NCBI GenBank assembly: GCA_002633005.1
Contig: NMRA01000039.1
Span: 553,225-617,224, forward strand
Source of the DNA: Phoronis australis
Taxonomy: Eukaryota; Phoronida; Phoronidae
Length of the DNA: 64,000 nt
Direction: 5' to 3'
Part shown: positions 26,001 through 36,400 of the stretch, in pieces
How the letters are laid out: the number at the start of each line of letters is the position of its first letter
Position numbering within the stretch: position 1 is the stretch's first letter
The notes under the pieces: generated by a model
Seen by the model: only the letters and a program-made list of their open reading frames with translations
What the model was told of the DNA's origin: nothing
Databases searched by the model: none
Made by a program: the position numbers and the translations under genes

Positions 26001-29000
26001 AGGCATCAAAGCATCCTACCTAATGCCAAGCTTGAACTATCTACCAGTTTTAGTTGGCATTGCTCAGCAAATGCTGTAACCCCTGGTGGCTTACTTGTGT
26101 GTGTACAACAGAAACCCGTCAACTAGCAAAATCTGAGGCCGTTCCGCGTCAAGCTCACGCTGAGAACTTATCTTCCATTCTCTAATATCTTTAACCAACT
26201 TGTCCATGTTCAACGCCTCTTCACCTGTAGAAAAGTTACCATTTGAATGCATGAAAGTTTACAAAAGCAGATATGATTGTTAGGAAAAACTACTCGTGGC
26301 AAATTTCTCTATCACACCATGGTCTTTGAAATGACTGAAAGAAAATAAAACTACAGTTCATAATCAAAGAGTAAAAATTAAAATTTTAAGACTTATTGTC
26401 AAAAGCATCTGATTTCCACTATGCAAATGAGCGCAAATAAATTGGGAAGTGAAAAATCATGGCGTCACACTTGCTTGTCATTACATCGCATTACTTTTGC
26501 TTTCATGACAGAAGCCAGGAGTAGAGAGGACTGATAGGACCAACTGGTGAAGGCGAATTGTACGCAGCGGATTTGTGGTTTGCCAAAGAAATCTCTTGGC
26601 GGTATTAAAGTGGCAAGTTCATCAAATCGATGTTGATCTCAATTACAAAACAAGGGAAACTCGGGCAAAGCGTTGAAATGTGTCCACGAATGCAATGCAA
26701 ACGGTATGCTTCTACTGCTCTATATTAGATTCATATCACTGGCCATTAGGTGTCGCAGAGTACTCACAGTCATTCGAAAATGGAATGGTGTCTTGGTCAT
26801 CCAAGTACAGGCTCATGTGCCAAATTTCATGAAAATGTGTAAAGGAACTCTAAAGATATATAGACAAACGTAAGAAAATATAAATGCCACATGCACTATC
26901 TCACAAAGATCTTGCTAGTGTACAGAAAAATAAATCTGCTGAGCCTAATTGATACTTTGAAGCAACGCTGTCGACATTTTCAACATTCTGTGATACCTTT
27001 GAAACTTTAAAAATACGATGCCATGTATGCGATAGGTTTAATTTCGGTTTACCACTTTTGCTTAAGGAAGAAAATGCATTTTTTCACATCACATTCAGAA
27101 CAGTTTCTTGTTTAGAATAGGCACGTCATCTAGATAAAAATATGACGAAATTCCACAAAGTGGGTGAACACAGCAAAGCCATAGATGTTACAGTAAATGA
27201 GCCGTCGTGGTTGAAACAACCAGGGATTGTTTAGTTTCGCCTACACAGGTAACCGGACAATCGCCGCACTTAATTCCATATATATCACACTGGCTGTCTA
27301 CATTACGGATTATTAATCATGTTATGTTCAGTGGTTGCTCCGGTCAAACCGTGTGTGTTAGTATTTAGTTCAGGTCTCGATGTTTCATCAAAAGTCTTGC
27401 TGAAAACTTACATGTAATATGGCTATCCGCACTTCCCTGACTGTCTTCTGTAACTCCCCTTCCATTTATTCAGGCCACCCAGGTGACATAAGGTACACGT
27501 AACGCCCCAAGTTTATGAACATTTGAAGGTGATGACAATCATGAAACAACGCTCTAGTTGTGTAGCTTTACGGTGAATTCTGGTCGTCATGCCATAGGTA
27601 AAATGATATTTACTCTATGGCAATGTTACGATCATCCTTGATCTTGACTAAACATTCTTGGAAAAGAATTTAGAATTTACTCATGTGTAACTTCCTTTTC
27701 TGCGAACGCAGTGTGTTTACACTGTCTGAGGGGGGGGAAGGGTGAGCGGTCAGGCTGCTCTTAAAAACCGTTATTCATAGTTTGGCACTCATCACCAACT
27801 TTTTCTAAAACTTTAAGTCACCATGATGATCTGATTGTATCAAAGGAAAGAGGCAGGATACATTCGTCACTTAACTCATTTGTCGTTAGAGAAGCAAAAT
27901 AGTCTAATCCGACAGAATATTGAAATATGTTGACGTCTTTTTAATGGAAACCTGTTTGCCAAATTTCTAGAAAATCTGCCATGGAAAACTGAAAATATAG
28001 AAACAAACACAAAAACCTGCTCCTAGGGGGCATAGTTATAAACGGACCCGTCCAAAAGTTGTCATCCATTGTCATCTCCATAGAACACATCTGTCAATTT
28101 TGATGAACAACCGTTATGAGTTTTGGGGTACACCAACAGACGCCGGACGCTCAAACAGGGATGGTGCTAATATGCAAACATGACTTGTGTGTATGTAGGC
28201 ACATAATAACCAAATGATTCTCCACTGACTAGGCACATGGTTGGCTACTCACAATCCCAATTTGGGAAGTCTAACGATGGCAACCACAGGCCCTTTTCTT
28301 CCCAGAATTCTCTGCAACTGTCTTCTGTCTAAAACAAAATACACTCATGGTATACTGACACAGTGTGCGCAAACATTCCTCTACATATGTCCATAGTTGA
28401 CAGATGGCAGGACCGTCACGCCTTTTGAAGGATCGTCACGCCCTCAGCAACAGCATCAGAATGCCTCTCGCTTCCTTGACATACGTGTTTTTAAGCATTC
28501 TGGTCTCTGTTGTAACGTCTCCGTTAATTTTTGTGCTTAGTTAAGTAAGCTTCGACTAACAGAACTGCGACAATATATCCACTTTTTACTTGACTAAAAC
28601 ATATTTCAGTTACGGAAAACGCACGTAGAAATCGCAAAAATAGTCTCTCTTGCGCATTTAAAATGAACAATTACTGGGTAGCCACTGTAAGATCACATCA
28701 AACTTCTACACCAATGACATTTTATTGAGACAAAGTCCTGAGTGAATTTCCAAACAGGTTTGGCAAGAAATTTGTCCAATATTGCAGAACCTGACGGAGT
28801 TCTGTTGAAGTGTGTCCAGTTTATTTTGGAAACGGCGGTATCAGGTAGTCCAGTATCTTCAACAAAACGAAAGGCCGTTCGGGAAAATTTCACATGTCTA
28901 AGTACGTGAAATGTTTTAAATTTTTACAGTGGCACAACGTGAACGCAATTATCAATAGGGAAAATAAATGGTATGGAGCATGAACAGAATTATGCGTATT

Positions 29001-31368
29001 CACAATGTTCACAACCTAAATCAATGATTAGCGCAAGTCATATTTCTACATGACCAATGTTGCGTTGTTTTATAGTGCAGATATCTACACGTTCCAACAA
29101 GTCACATACAGCAAGCCAACAAATATCAAAACCAGAAAAAGCAAGCTGGTAGCTTTTGCCATCTTTAATCAGTGATACATCACTTTTACAGCGCCTATAA
29201 GTCCCTCTTCCATCACAAAAACGACATTTGACACCTACCATTACAAATTTTTCGTCAAAAATTTTCCTAGTCAATTTAAGTATGATTTCAGAGCTTCGGA
29301 AAATCGGAAATTTCGTTATTGCTTGAGATAAAGCTCTAAAAGTTAGCTTTATGCAGCGAGTCATTTTAAGCTCCCAGCAAAGTTTCAACGAGTAAGAAAC
29401 TGCCATTTCTAGTTTGGCACCTGAACTGGCCAGATAATTTTTTTGTCTTCGCTGTTTCATGTAGCTTAGGGTTAAGTAACCATGATTTAGGGGGGTGACC
29501 GTTCGCAACCCTTGAGCATTTTTTGAATATGCAGATTAAGGTAACCATCATGCAAAATTACATTTTGCTTTCATTTTCCTTTCCAAGCACTGCAGGCAAA
29601 GTTTCAACGAATACGAAACTGCCGTTTCTTTACAAATTCCGAAATCATTTCTCAATTGAGTAAAGAACAGGTTGGGCTCAATTTTACAGCGGTGAATGGT
29701 TAAAATAATTATTCACTGATCAGGCTGATTTTTCGCTTTAAAAACGTTCTTAGATAGGCAACAACGGTGTTACAAAATTTGATTTCATGAATTTTTAAAA
29801 TATAGCTATACCCAGTAGTATTGGTCCTGGTACAAACATGAAGCACCGGGAAATTCCTTCAGCAGTCTCTTGGCAACGGTTGTCTTGCCTCCATTGGTGA
29901 CGCTGAAACAACATTTTTACATGAGACAGGTAACTGGTTCATTTTTTATGATCCTGGTTACTGTTAAAAGGGCAATTCACCGCTGGTTACCCACCAACAT
30001 TGAATAAATGTACGTAACCGATGTGCTCTGGGGTTTAAAAACTTCACAAGTTTTTTATCTTGAATAATTGCGGAAGGAGTAGATTGCTCAAGTCCCAGGC
30101 AACACGGACATGCACAGTTTTTGAATTTCCAATTCTAGGGTTAGCCAACGCCAACAAACTGTGGAGTCGCTGATGGTTCCTACTTTCTTGTTGGTAACGG
30201 AAATTTAGTCTTCTCACGATAAGAAAGATAATGAAACAGATTTTATGAGTTAAAGTGACTTCATTCACTTTCCGTTTTCTGACAGCTTTATACTGGGGAA
30301 AGGCAGTTTCAACACAACGCAGAAACTTTCATGAAGTGCAATGTAATCTGTGTGCAAAAGTGTCATCCAAATTCGAGGCAAATTATTCAGACACAACATA
30401 ATCAAGGGGAATTCCTTCCAACAATTCACATTTTTAAGTTAAAATGTCTATGAACCATTGCTCTACGGAAAAAATTGGCTTCATTTATTCCATCTATCGT
30501 CATGCTATTGGTTTTAACTTGTTCTTTAATAAGACGAGAAGGGAGTTTTGCTCTTAAAAAGCACCGACTGATGATATTGCTCAAGACTATGCTCTATAAT
30601 ATAAATAGCACGGTGTGATAAGACAAATTATAGAGCCTGGACACAAACAGTCAAGCATTTTCAGTTTTGTGCACGACCAAAATCACCTCTCATCCGAATA
30701 AAGAACAAGATGCGACCAATTTTACAAAAGCATGTGGTCTAAATAAAATTGGCTGGACATGGTCATTTTAAGCAGCAATTCAATTTCGCTGCTTTCAGTT
30801 TAGTCTTCTGATCTACTATACCATAACAATTCAGCACCTTCGGATGATGGGTTTATTTGGTTGCCATCCGGGTTGTAATTAGTACCTGTCTCATTCAATG
30901 ACAACAAAATCTCTTAGCGCTTGTGAAAACTGCTTAAACCTGTTTCATGAATGCAGCCACAGATCAGTTTTACTTTGTAGAGTTGGATATTGACTTCGTA
31001 GAGTTTGACGGAGGCTGCATTTTTGCATCATTTGACGCGTTTCTTATTTTACGGTTGTCTCACCTTGGACACATGTCCGCCAAATTTTAAGAAATACAAC
31101 TAAAGACATGAGAATCACCTTGCTCATTTCTTGATTATCTAATTTTTCTTGATAGACAATTCTCTTTTCCACTAAGCTCATTCATTATGTATCGTTACGT
31201 GTTAGTGTAAGAATTTCAAGACTGTTTTCTTGGATCCCAGGAAATTGATATGGACTCCGCGCGAGTTTGTTGGACCCCAGTGTTTGGGATTGTAGGATGA
31301 ATACTGCCATGCCTGGTGATTCATAGTAATTTTAACAGTTACCCTCCAATTCCAACAACAAAGGACAT
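19786..31368 (-). CDS. NMRK: Nicotinamide riboside kinase (NMRK1/2 family), seven coding exons
   Basis: Predicted cytosolic kinase that phosphorylates nicotinamide riboside to NMN in NAD+ salvage. Coding exons on the minus strand: 31368-31343, 29902-29812, 28328-28253, 26224-26095, 23458-23387, 21762-21659 and 19865-19786. They total 579 nt, or 192 residues plus stop; the human proteins are about 200-230. Every intron is GT-AG and all phases join without a break. Visible motifs: P-loop GIGGVTNGGKTT (residues 6-17), QDQYYW with the catalytic Asp at 35, EEALNM (66-71), ILLVDGFLLY (96-105), LPYEECNRRR (122-131), and YFD..VWPAYLKF (144-156), all in family order. The ATG at 31368 opens the expected short N-terminal strand (MSFVVGIGG). 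Oddity: the usual Glu of the IEGF motif is Asp100. Introns are long (0.8-2.7 kb) and hold a THAP ORF, a CA repeat and interspersed repeats. Confidence 0.93.
20401..20652 (-). CDS. Hydrophobic ORF in NMRK intron 6, unrecognised
   Basis: 83 codons with two likely membrane segments (GVFVTLIVTLEVFITAF and LLAFMVGGPALICSIIALI) and a stop that looks like a genuine C-terminus. No ATG opens it, so it would need splicing from upstream; a possible acceptor (CACTTTGGAG) lies inside. A second hydrophobic frame (20944-20684) precedes it on the same strand. They may be remains of one small multi-pass protein, or chance. Confidence 0.2.
   Translation of the reverse strand: MGVFVTLIVTLEVFITAFSRCSQLVRFYSSRTSWEDDPCSQYLTRLISSLLAFMVGGPALICSIIALISNEIVSSLTVVLKKS
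20684..20944 (-). CDS. Hydrophobic ORF upstream of the previous one
   Basis: 86 codons with HCLLSVLLTFLFAHIHKC and VISVLRPLLLYVLSLS as possible membrane segments. It begins with a TTG-type codon only, so it is no complete gene. Listed because it adjoins another hydrophobic frame on the same strand. Confidence 0.15.
   Translation of the reverse strand: MDLEINSFLANSCSQIRTRIPRRSRFRAHCLLSVLLTFLFAHIHKCADIAAVISVLRPLLLYVLSLSNDALHTCIYHELNGSQILG
21659..21762 (-). CDS. NMRK: NMRK coding exon 6
   Basis: Acceptor TTGTTACAG, donor GTGAGT, 104 nt. It encodes residues 133-166: TRKYFNDVPMGYFD then VVWPAYLKFERQ. It aligns with the YFDGHVWPMYLKYRQ block of vertebrate NMRK proteins. Confidence 0.93.
22338..22402. 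repeat. ATC/ATT-rich simple sequence
   Basis: Imperfect ATC and ATT trinucleotides (CATCATCGTCATCATCACC and following). Confidence 0.7.
23038..23096. repeat. CA dinucleotide microsatellite
   Basis: About 29 uninterrupted CA units within NMRK intron 5. The ORFs that cross it on both strands are artefacts of the repeat. Confidence 0.99.
23387..23458 (-). CDS. NMRK: NMRK coding exon 5
   Basis: Acceptor CATTTCAG, donor GTAAGT, 72 nt. It encodes residues 109-131 with FFLQLPYEECNRRR, the LID-type Arg-rich segment of the nucleoside kinase fold. Confidence 0.92.
23914..24210 (+). CDS. THAP-type zinc finger protein or fragment
   Basis: Starts at an in-frame ATG (MPLYCGASVPACPN) and runs 98 codons to TGA. 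THAP is a C2CH DNA-binding module of about 90 residues. Visible elements are the N-terminal Cys pair, SFLRLP, RKWFAVVKN, and VCGRHFVDSDF, which supplies the last Cys and His. The Cys spacing (C-x6-C) is wider than usual by about two residues, and the AVPTLF-like box that normally closes the domain is not visible. The frame is open 26 codons further upstream without another ATG. It lies inside NMRK intron 4 on the opposite strand. It could be a small host gene, the first exon of a longer gene, or a transposase remnant, since P-element-type transposases carry THAP domains. Confidence 0.6.
   Translation: MPLYCGASVPACPNYEAAKKAGVSFLRLPREPEMLRKWFAVVKNERYGVNSKYEAVKHLRVCGRHFVDSDFSDEFRLTKELSIRSVAYACSLRLSSIS
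26095..26224 (-). CDS. NMRK: NMRK coding exon 4
   Basis: Acceptor TTTCTACAG, donor GTAAGC, 130 nt. It encodes residues 65-107, including EEALNMDKLV and the Walker-B-like strand ILLVDGFLLY, where family members usually have Glu in place of this Asp. Confidence 0.92.
26790..26880 (+). repeat. Interspersed repeat (GCCAAATTTCATGAAAAT)
   Basis: TGCCAAATTTCATGAAAAT, then AGATATATAGACAAAC. A related copy is at 27955-28010 (TGCCAAATTTCTAGAAAAT, ATATAGAAACAAAC). The ORF 26673-26873 is incidental. In NMRK intron 3. Confidence 0.5.
27955..28165 (+). repeat. Interspersed repeat, second copy
   Basis: Related to 26790-26880 and followed by CCAACAGACGCCGGACG, a tail style common in short DNA repeats. In NMRK intron 3. 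Confidence 0.4.
28253..28328 (-). CDS. NMRK: NMRK coding exon 3
   Basis: Acceptor GTTTTAG, donor GTGAGT, 76 nt. It encodes residues 40-64, the variable, Trp-rich loop that follows the catalytic Asp and leads into the NWD..EALNM segment. Phase 0 at entry and phase 1 at exit match the neighbours. Confidence 0.85.
29038..29690 (-). other. Coding-like stretch with an internal duplicated block
   Basis: Two minus-strand frames, about 29690-29548 (PNLFFTQLRNDFGICKE then TAVSYSLKLC) and 29508-29038 (EMAVSYSLKLCWELKMTR, later VKCRFCDGRGTYRRC), share a block AVSYSLKLC about 200 bp apart (DNA: GGCAGTTTC..A.TCGTTGAAACTTTGC). It lies within NMRK intron 2 on the same strand. No start codon with context and no recognised domain; may be a repeat. 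Confidence 0.25.
29812..29902 (-). CDS. NMRK: NMRK coding exon 2 (P-loop exon)
   Basis: Acceptor TTTCAG, donor GTATAG, 91 nt. It encodes residues 10-39, holding the rest of the P-loop (VTNGGKTT), the first helix, and QDQYYW with the catalytic Asp35 (family equivalent: human NMRK1 Asp36). Confidence 0.92.
31343..31368 (-). CDS. NMRK: NMRK coding exon 1
   Basis: Start codon plus the first beta strand: eight codons and two bases of the split Gly9. It ends at donor GTAACT. The ATG has A at neither -3 nor an extended upstream frame that would change the protein, and its product matches the family N-terminus, so this start was chosen. Confidence 0.85.
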
Positions 31369-34321
31369 TCTGTCTCTTTTGCTTGTCGGCGGGAATTACC
31401 ACACAATGTAACAAACTGTTTCAGTGGTTGTTATCTGGTTGCTTGTCGATTTCCACTGTCTCCCAGTCAGTTGATTCTTCCCACCTGCCCACTAGAGTGC
31501 CTCCAAAAGTGAGTTCAAGAGTTGCTTGGGTTGACCTTCTCTATGTGACCTCCTCTTCAGTGGCTGAATCAAAGAGAAAGGTCAAAACGGCATGTTAAAA
31601 TTCACTACACTTAATAGGCTCATTATTTGGCGAAATGAAATTTCTCCAAGCATTTTGCTTTTTCGCAATGATATAATTGTTTTTGTTAGTTTGTTTCTTG
31701 GCATTTTTCGTCCGATAGACACGAAATTCACACACAACGTGTATCTTGAGGTCAACAGTTTTTGGTAGGAATCATTTTTCAAATTTTCACAGGCGTTACT
31801 TGACGAATCAGTCATTTAGTGTGTCAATAAACATTGCGATGCACAAAGTCTAAAGAAAAAGTTTCTCTCTGACTTCCATTTTCGTATTATTTGAGATTTA
31901 CAACTGACAAGGGTCGGACACTGGTACGCTTCTCAGACTTCAGCGCAGTCATGCGTCTCAGGATTCAATAACAATTGATCGACAAGGAATTTTAACATAA
32001 CATGAAACTCATCAATATTTCGAGACTTTTTGTCTTCAGTCAAGATCGAACAACAGAAAGCGCTTTGACATCCATTATTATTATTATTTTGGCCTTGCGA
32101 CGTTGTACCTTCTTTGTCCCTTATATGCTTCACCCACTTGGTATGTAAATGGATCTCCCAAGGTCATTTAGGAATTAAGAATAGGTTATCGATTGTTCGC
32201 TTTTTGTCGTGTTCGAAGGTGTTATGACTTACTCAGTATTCGACTGTGGCACGCTTCACCCTAACGTAGTTTTCATGACATGCCAAATTTTTCGTTTGAA
32301 ATTTTTACACAACAGAATGCGATGTTGTTCGAGGACTTGCTGTCGTTGGCCTAGCCAATGTCACCAGCACCTTGAGGCAAGAGTGGCGTCAGTGATGTTG
32401 CCATAGTTGGCATTATAAGTTTTGTCGGTGGCTTCATGTCACTGGCGTCGTCATCATTTGCGATTCTCGGATCACAGTTGGTACCTTAATGTTCTGCTCA
32501 CTGTTGAAGGCGGCATCGATGTCTTCGGTCGTGTTGTTATTAACGTTGCTCATTGCATTGTCAGTAGTCTTGATAGTGTCAGTGCCAATGACAGTGTCCT
32601 TGTGTTAAGCCCTCACATTAAACTCGATCAAACTGTAGTTTTGAAGCTAATGACGTGCACACAGGTGAATGAAAACTAAAAAAAGCATTATACAAAAAGT
32701 AGGGTCGATGTCTGCACTTAAAGGCAGTAAACGAATGCGTATGATGGGAACTACTTTACGGATCAACGTCACGTGTAGAATCTAACGAGACTTCAAAAGT
32801 CAACAGGTGGAAATAAAGCTTGTATTCAATTGACTCACACACAACTTGTCCATACAAATGCGGTTGCGCTGAAAACGTCAAAAATAACAATCACAAATGT
32901 GGTGTAAGTTTTGCATTATGTTTCTCAATGAATTAAGAAACCTTGTCGAGAATGACCTTGGTGTCTAAGCTGCATTTTTTTCAAAAATTGACTGAATTTT
33001 ATTTTGGTTAACAAATTGGGTTCTCTCACATGGTTGGAAACTGAAATCTCGGGAGTAACAACGCTGTTACAAATTGTGGGGGACAAACTGTGTAGCCAAT
33101 AGACAAAATCTGAAGGCGTCGGCACAGCATCATGAAGGTGGATTAACAAGACCCGAGAGGTGTTTCGCTAAAATAAATTTCTACTCCGATTGGATGAGTA
33201 AATAATAGATTTAATTATTGTATTCACGCTCATACTGGAACTGAAACCAGAGGAAGCACCTAACACAATCAGAATCAACTTGCACTCGCACATTGTATAT
33301 CATATTAAATTGATTATCTGCGCTCTATTTGTAAGTACGGGTCATGTAAAGGCACTGTCTTCTGGTGATAGTTGGCCAACCCAGCAAATGCTGGTCAATA
33401 ACATATTATTGCTCGTTCATTTAACAGGTGACAGCCCGGTTAATTTTTGAGTGAGCGAGTGAACACCTACCAATGCTTTTCTATGCTACGTTTCGTGGTG
33501 TACCTATCGTTAAACCTCTTGCTTTCAATTTACTTTTTCATCTGGTGTGGGTTCTCCATATGCTAATGACCTATATTATTCCATATACATGTTTGTGCGA
33601 CCTTCATGTGTGCCATGAAGTTAAAAATGGAAAGTAGAGTCAGTGTGCATTTCACTGGAGAGCTATATTCCCTTATCTGCGTAGTATTATTCTCTTGGTA
33701 TAAGTTCGCATTTGATGACTTCCAAAAAATTAGCGCGCAGACAAACGTTCCACATCACAGCGAAGTATGTTTGTTTTGATTTCATAAACTGAAAGGAAAA
33801 AACACTAACTAAAAGGCACTATTCACTACTCTCATATATTGATGGCGCTGTAAAAAACGATTATTGTACATTGTTGTTTAAGAGACAGTGCCTTGATTTA
33901 GTACCAATTTTAACAACACAAACGTGAAAGCGCACGTTTTCCAAACATTCAGAACCATTGTAGTTTTGACACAACACCCCGTTTTCAATGATTGTGGTGA
34001 ATTCGTGCAAGCAGTGAATACGGACAAAACATTCACAAAATACGCTAAATACAAACATTGAACGTTTCACTAAGCATTTACAACAACCGTGCGATTTAGA
34101 TAAAAATGATAGCACTGAAAAGCTTCAAAAGCTAGGTACTACCAGTTTGAAGGTCAAAAGCAAATGTACTCAGTTACCTTGAAAATGACTAAGGGCGGAA
34201 CTGTACATAAATATATGAACGAGCAACTTAAAACGAAACAAAGTCGAAACTAGATAACCATATTACTGCATGTAAAACCAGGTTACTGCAAACAAAATGA
34301 CTTATCTAACCTTTTACTTAC
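31369..34321. other. Upstream of NMRK, no firm gene
   Basis: NMRK 5' UTR and promoter should lie just above 31368. An 80-codon minus frame (33165-32925) follows an acceptor-like TTTATTTTAG but has no recognisable content. Confidence 0.4.
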
Positions 34322-34636
34322 ATCGTGTATTCCTTGTTCAGACTATACATCGGAGACCAGCACAACGTCACGATTGAACCACCACAATAACAAAAGTAAG
34401 TTCGAAATAAATGAGCAAAGGTAGTATGAATGTGATCCGCTGCAAGGCGCTCAAGGCGTGTCAAATATGAAGATGAAATAGGGCGTGAAACACAATCAAC
34501 ATTCCAATAAATACTGTACAAGACCAGTAACGAGCATACTGCTAGTACTAACGCCAATATAAATAAAAACAGCTGACACATACTACTCCACCCGAAAAGC
34601 AGAGTTGATATGCTTAACAAACTGAATATCCAAATA
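34322..34636 (-). CDS. Candidate internal exon of a membrane protein
   Basis: Bounded by a strong acceptor (TTGGCGTTTGCATCGGCAG) and a consensus donor GTAAGT. 315 nt, open throughout in one frame (phase 1 in, phase 2 out). It encodes IWIFSLLSISTLLFGW, LFLFILALVLAVCSLLVLY and a Cys-rich end (HLFRTYFCYCGGSIVTLCW), so two or three membrane spans. I do not recognise the family and could not join it to neighbouring exons. A Cys-rich frame upstream (34860-34740; DSLCIVCRCTSCEDGQF) may belong to the same gene. Confidence 0.4.
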
Positions 34637-34739
34637 CTGCCGATGCAAACGCCAAACAAATACAACGAAACCAATAAAGATCAGTAACATGGTTCACATC
34701 AAATGAATTAATCTGTCGACACCAAAAGTACCAGCTTGC

Positions 34740-34860
34740 GAACGGGTCAGCGTAACACTGAATTGGCCGTCTTCGCAACTCGTGCACCTACAGACGATAC
34801 ATAGAGAGTCCTTGTGCACCTCAGTTACTCCTCTCATTGTCCACTCGTTACCATTAGTAC
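34740..34860 (-). CDS. Cys-rich open segment, possible exon
   Basis: Minus-strand frame with NEWTMRGVTEVHKDSLCIV then CRCTSCEDGQFSVTL, a spacing loosely like a von Willebrand C module. Its 5' side runs into an interspersed repeat at 34864-34910. Splice sites are weak. Low confidence. Confidence 0.18.
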
Positions 34861-34863
34861 CGC

Positions 34864-34912
34864 AGGCCCGTAGGAAGGTAAAAATTATTTGGGGGGGGCA
34901 CAAACCAATTCG
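34864..34912. repeat. Interspersed repeat end (CCCGTAGGAAGG)
   Basis: GGCCCGTAGGAAGG followed by a G-run. A related end lies at 41271-41325 (GGGGGCACGGG ... CTTCCTACGG), inserted beside the BEL/Pao relic. Confidence 0.35.
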
Positions 34913-35689
34913 ACCTTGTCAACTTACCTCTTTCCTATCACCACCCCCAGCCCCCGTTCTCTGGATGTCACCTTATTTGTACCGACCCCACACGTCCGCC
35001 ATAGGTGAGTTGGGGCGGAGGGGGGATAATACTTGAGATGCAGCCATCAGGATTTGAGTAACCGTGAACCAACAAAGTTTCACGGAGAGTAAGAATAGGT
35101 CTAGGACCAGCGCAATGACGGGTAGCTGAGTTCCAACAATAGATTCGATGAACTAAAGCTAGTCGCTAGTCAGCTCAGCCACGATTCACTTGAGATAGAC
35201 AGCTTAGCTCTTACCTATTCCTCTGCGCCGCGGCTGGCTCTAAGGTCAAGATTCGTTTTATTATGATCAAGTTTCGGGAAAACCTCATTTTATCATGGCC
35301 ATTATTTGAAGGAATTTTTTGGAAAGGTGAGGGCCCGAGATCCCTGGTGTGTCCGTTTCAAAGTCCCTTGATGAAACACAGCCGGTAGTCCACTTTCTTG
35401 TGACTGGGGGGAATGATACAGAGCGTGTCCCAAAATGTACACACTTCAACGCCTGGAGTTCAAATTCAGCTTCCGTGGATCACTAAGAATCTGTGCAGGC
35501 CCACGGCATAGTTACACCTTATTTTCACCGTGCTGCTTAAGTCATGACGTGCTCCGTGTGTGTAGTATGCACAGGAATGGAAACCAAATGATTCAGTTTT
35601 GAAGAAAATTTATTGCACAATACTATTGAAAACTAACAACATCAAGGAAGTGCAGAGAATCTTTCCAAGTTGATGAGCAATAAGTTTAA

Positions 35690-36400
35690 TTTTATTTAAG
35701 TACTTAAACTTCTTCTATCTACGGTTTGTGAAATTAAACCCACTAATCTATTTCCTAAGTCAATAAACAGTTTATTGTCATTTGAATTGTGAGAAAATTT
35801 TAGGACACTTCGTAGAGCTGTCCGACATTCATCAATATCTAAGACTTCTTTCATATAGACAAATCAAATCGTTTAGTGTAATTTTATAGTTGGGGATCTG
35901 GTGACAGATCGAATTTTCTCAATTTCTGCCTGTAACTAAGTTCGTTGAAGCATTGTCATTTATTACGATATTAGCTTCTAATTGTAAAAAAATCATCAGA
36001 ATTCGCTCATTTTGGTAAATACGTAAACATGTAATTCAGAAACTAACAATCGAATCCTTGTTTTAATGAATTTTATTCCTTTTTTATTCCCTGTTGGTGA
36101 GTTTAAACGACAAATCTTGTATCAAAGTCAAAAAGCAATGCATTTATTGTCATTTGAATTGTGAGTAAATTTTTGGGAAATGTCCAAATTTCATCAAATT
36201 CTTTGAAGAGTTATTTTAGATCCAAGTGCACTTTACTATTTAGGAATCTGATTATAGAGTTTTTTCAATATTCAGGCTTCAACTAAATTCACTGAAACAT
36301 CATCATTTCTTAAAATATTAGCTTCTAATTGCCAAAAATCATCTATTAACCTATCGCTTTTCGTAGATACACAAACATGTAAATCAGAAACCAACGAATT
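35690..36400. repeat. Diverged tandem duplication, unit about 365 bp
   Basis: Blocks recur in order: TTATTGTCATTTGAATTGTGAG (35771 and 36142), TTCATCAA, ATATTAGCTTCTAATTG (35969 and 36318), AAAATCATC, ACAAACATGTAA-like and AATCAGAAAC-like. The copies differ by substitutions and indels; no coding potential. Confidence 0.8.

Noticed and set aside
32925-33165. Open 80-codon minus frame after an acceptor-like site
   Set aside because: Phase does not fit the 34.3 kb exon and no family resemblance was seen.
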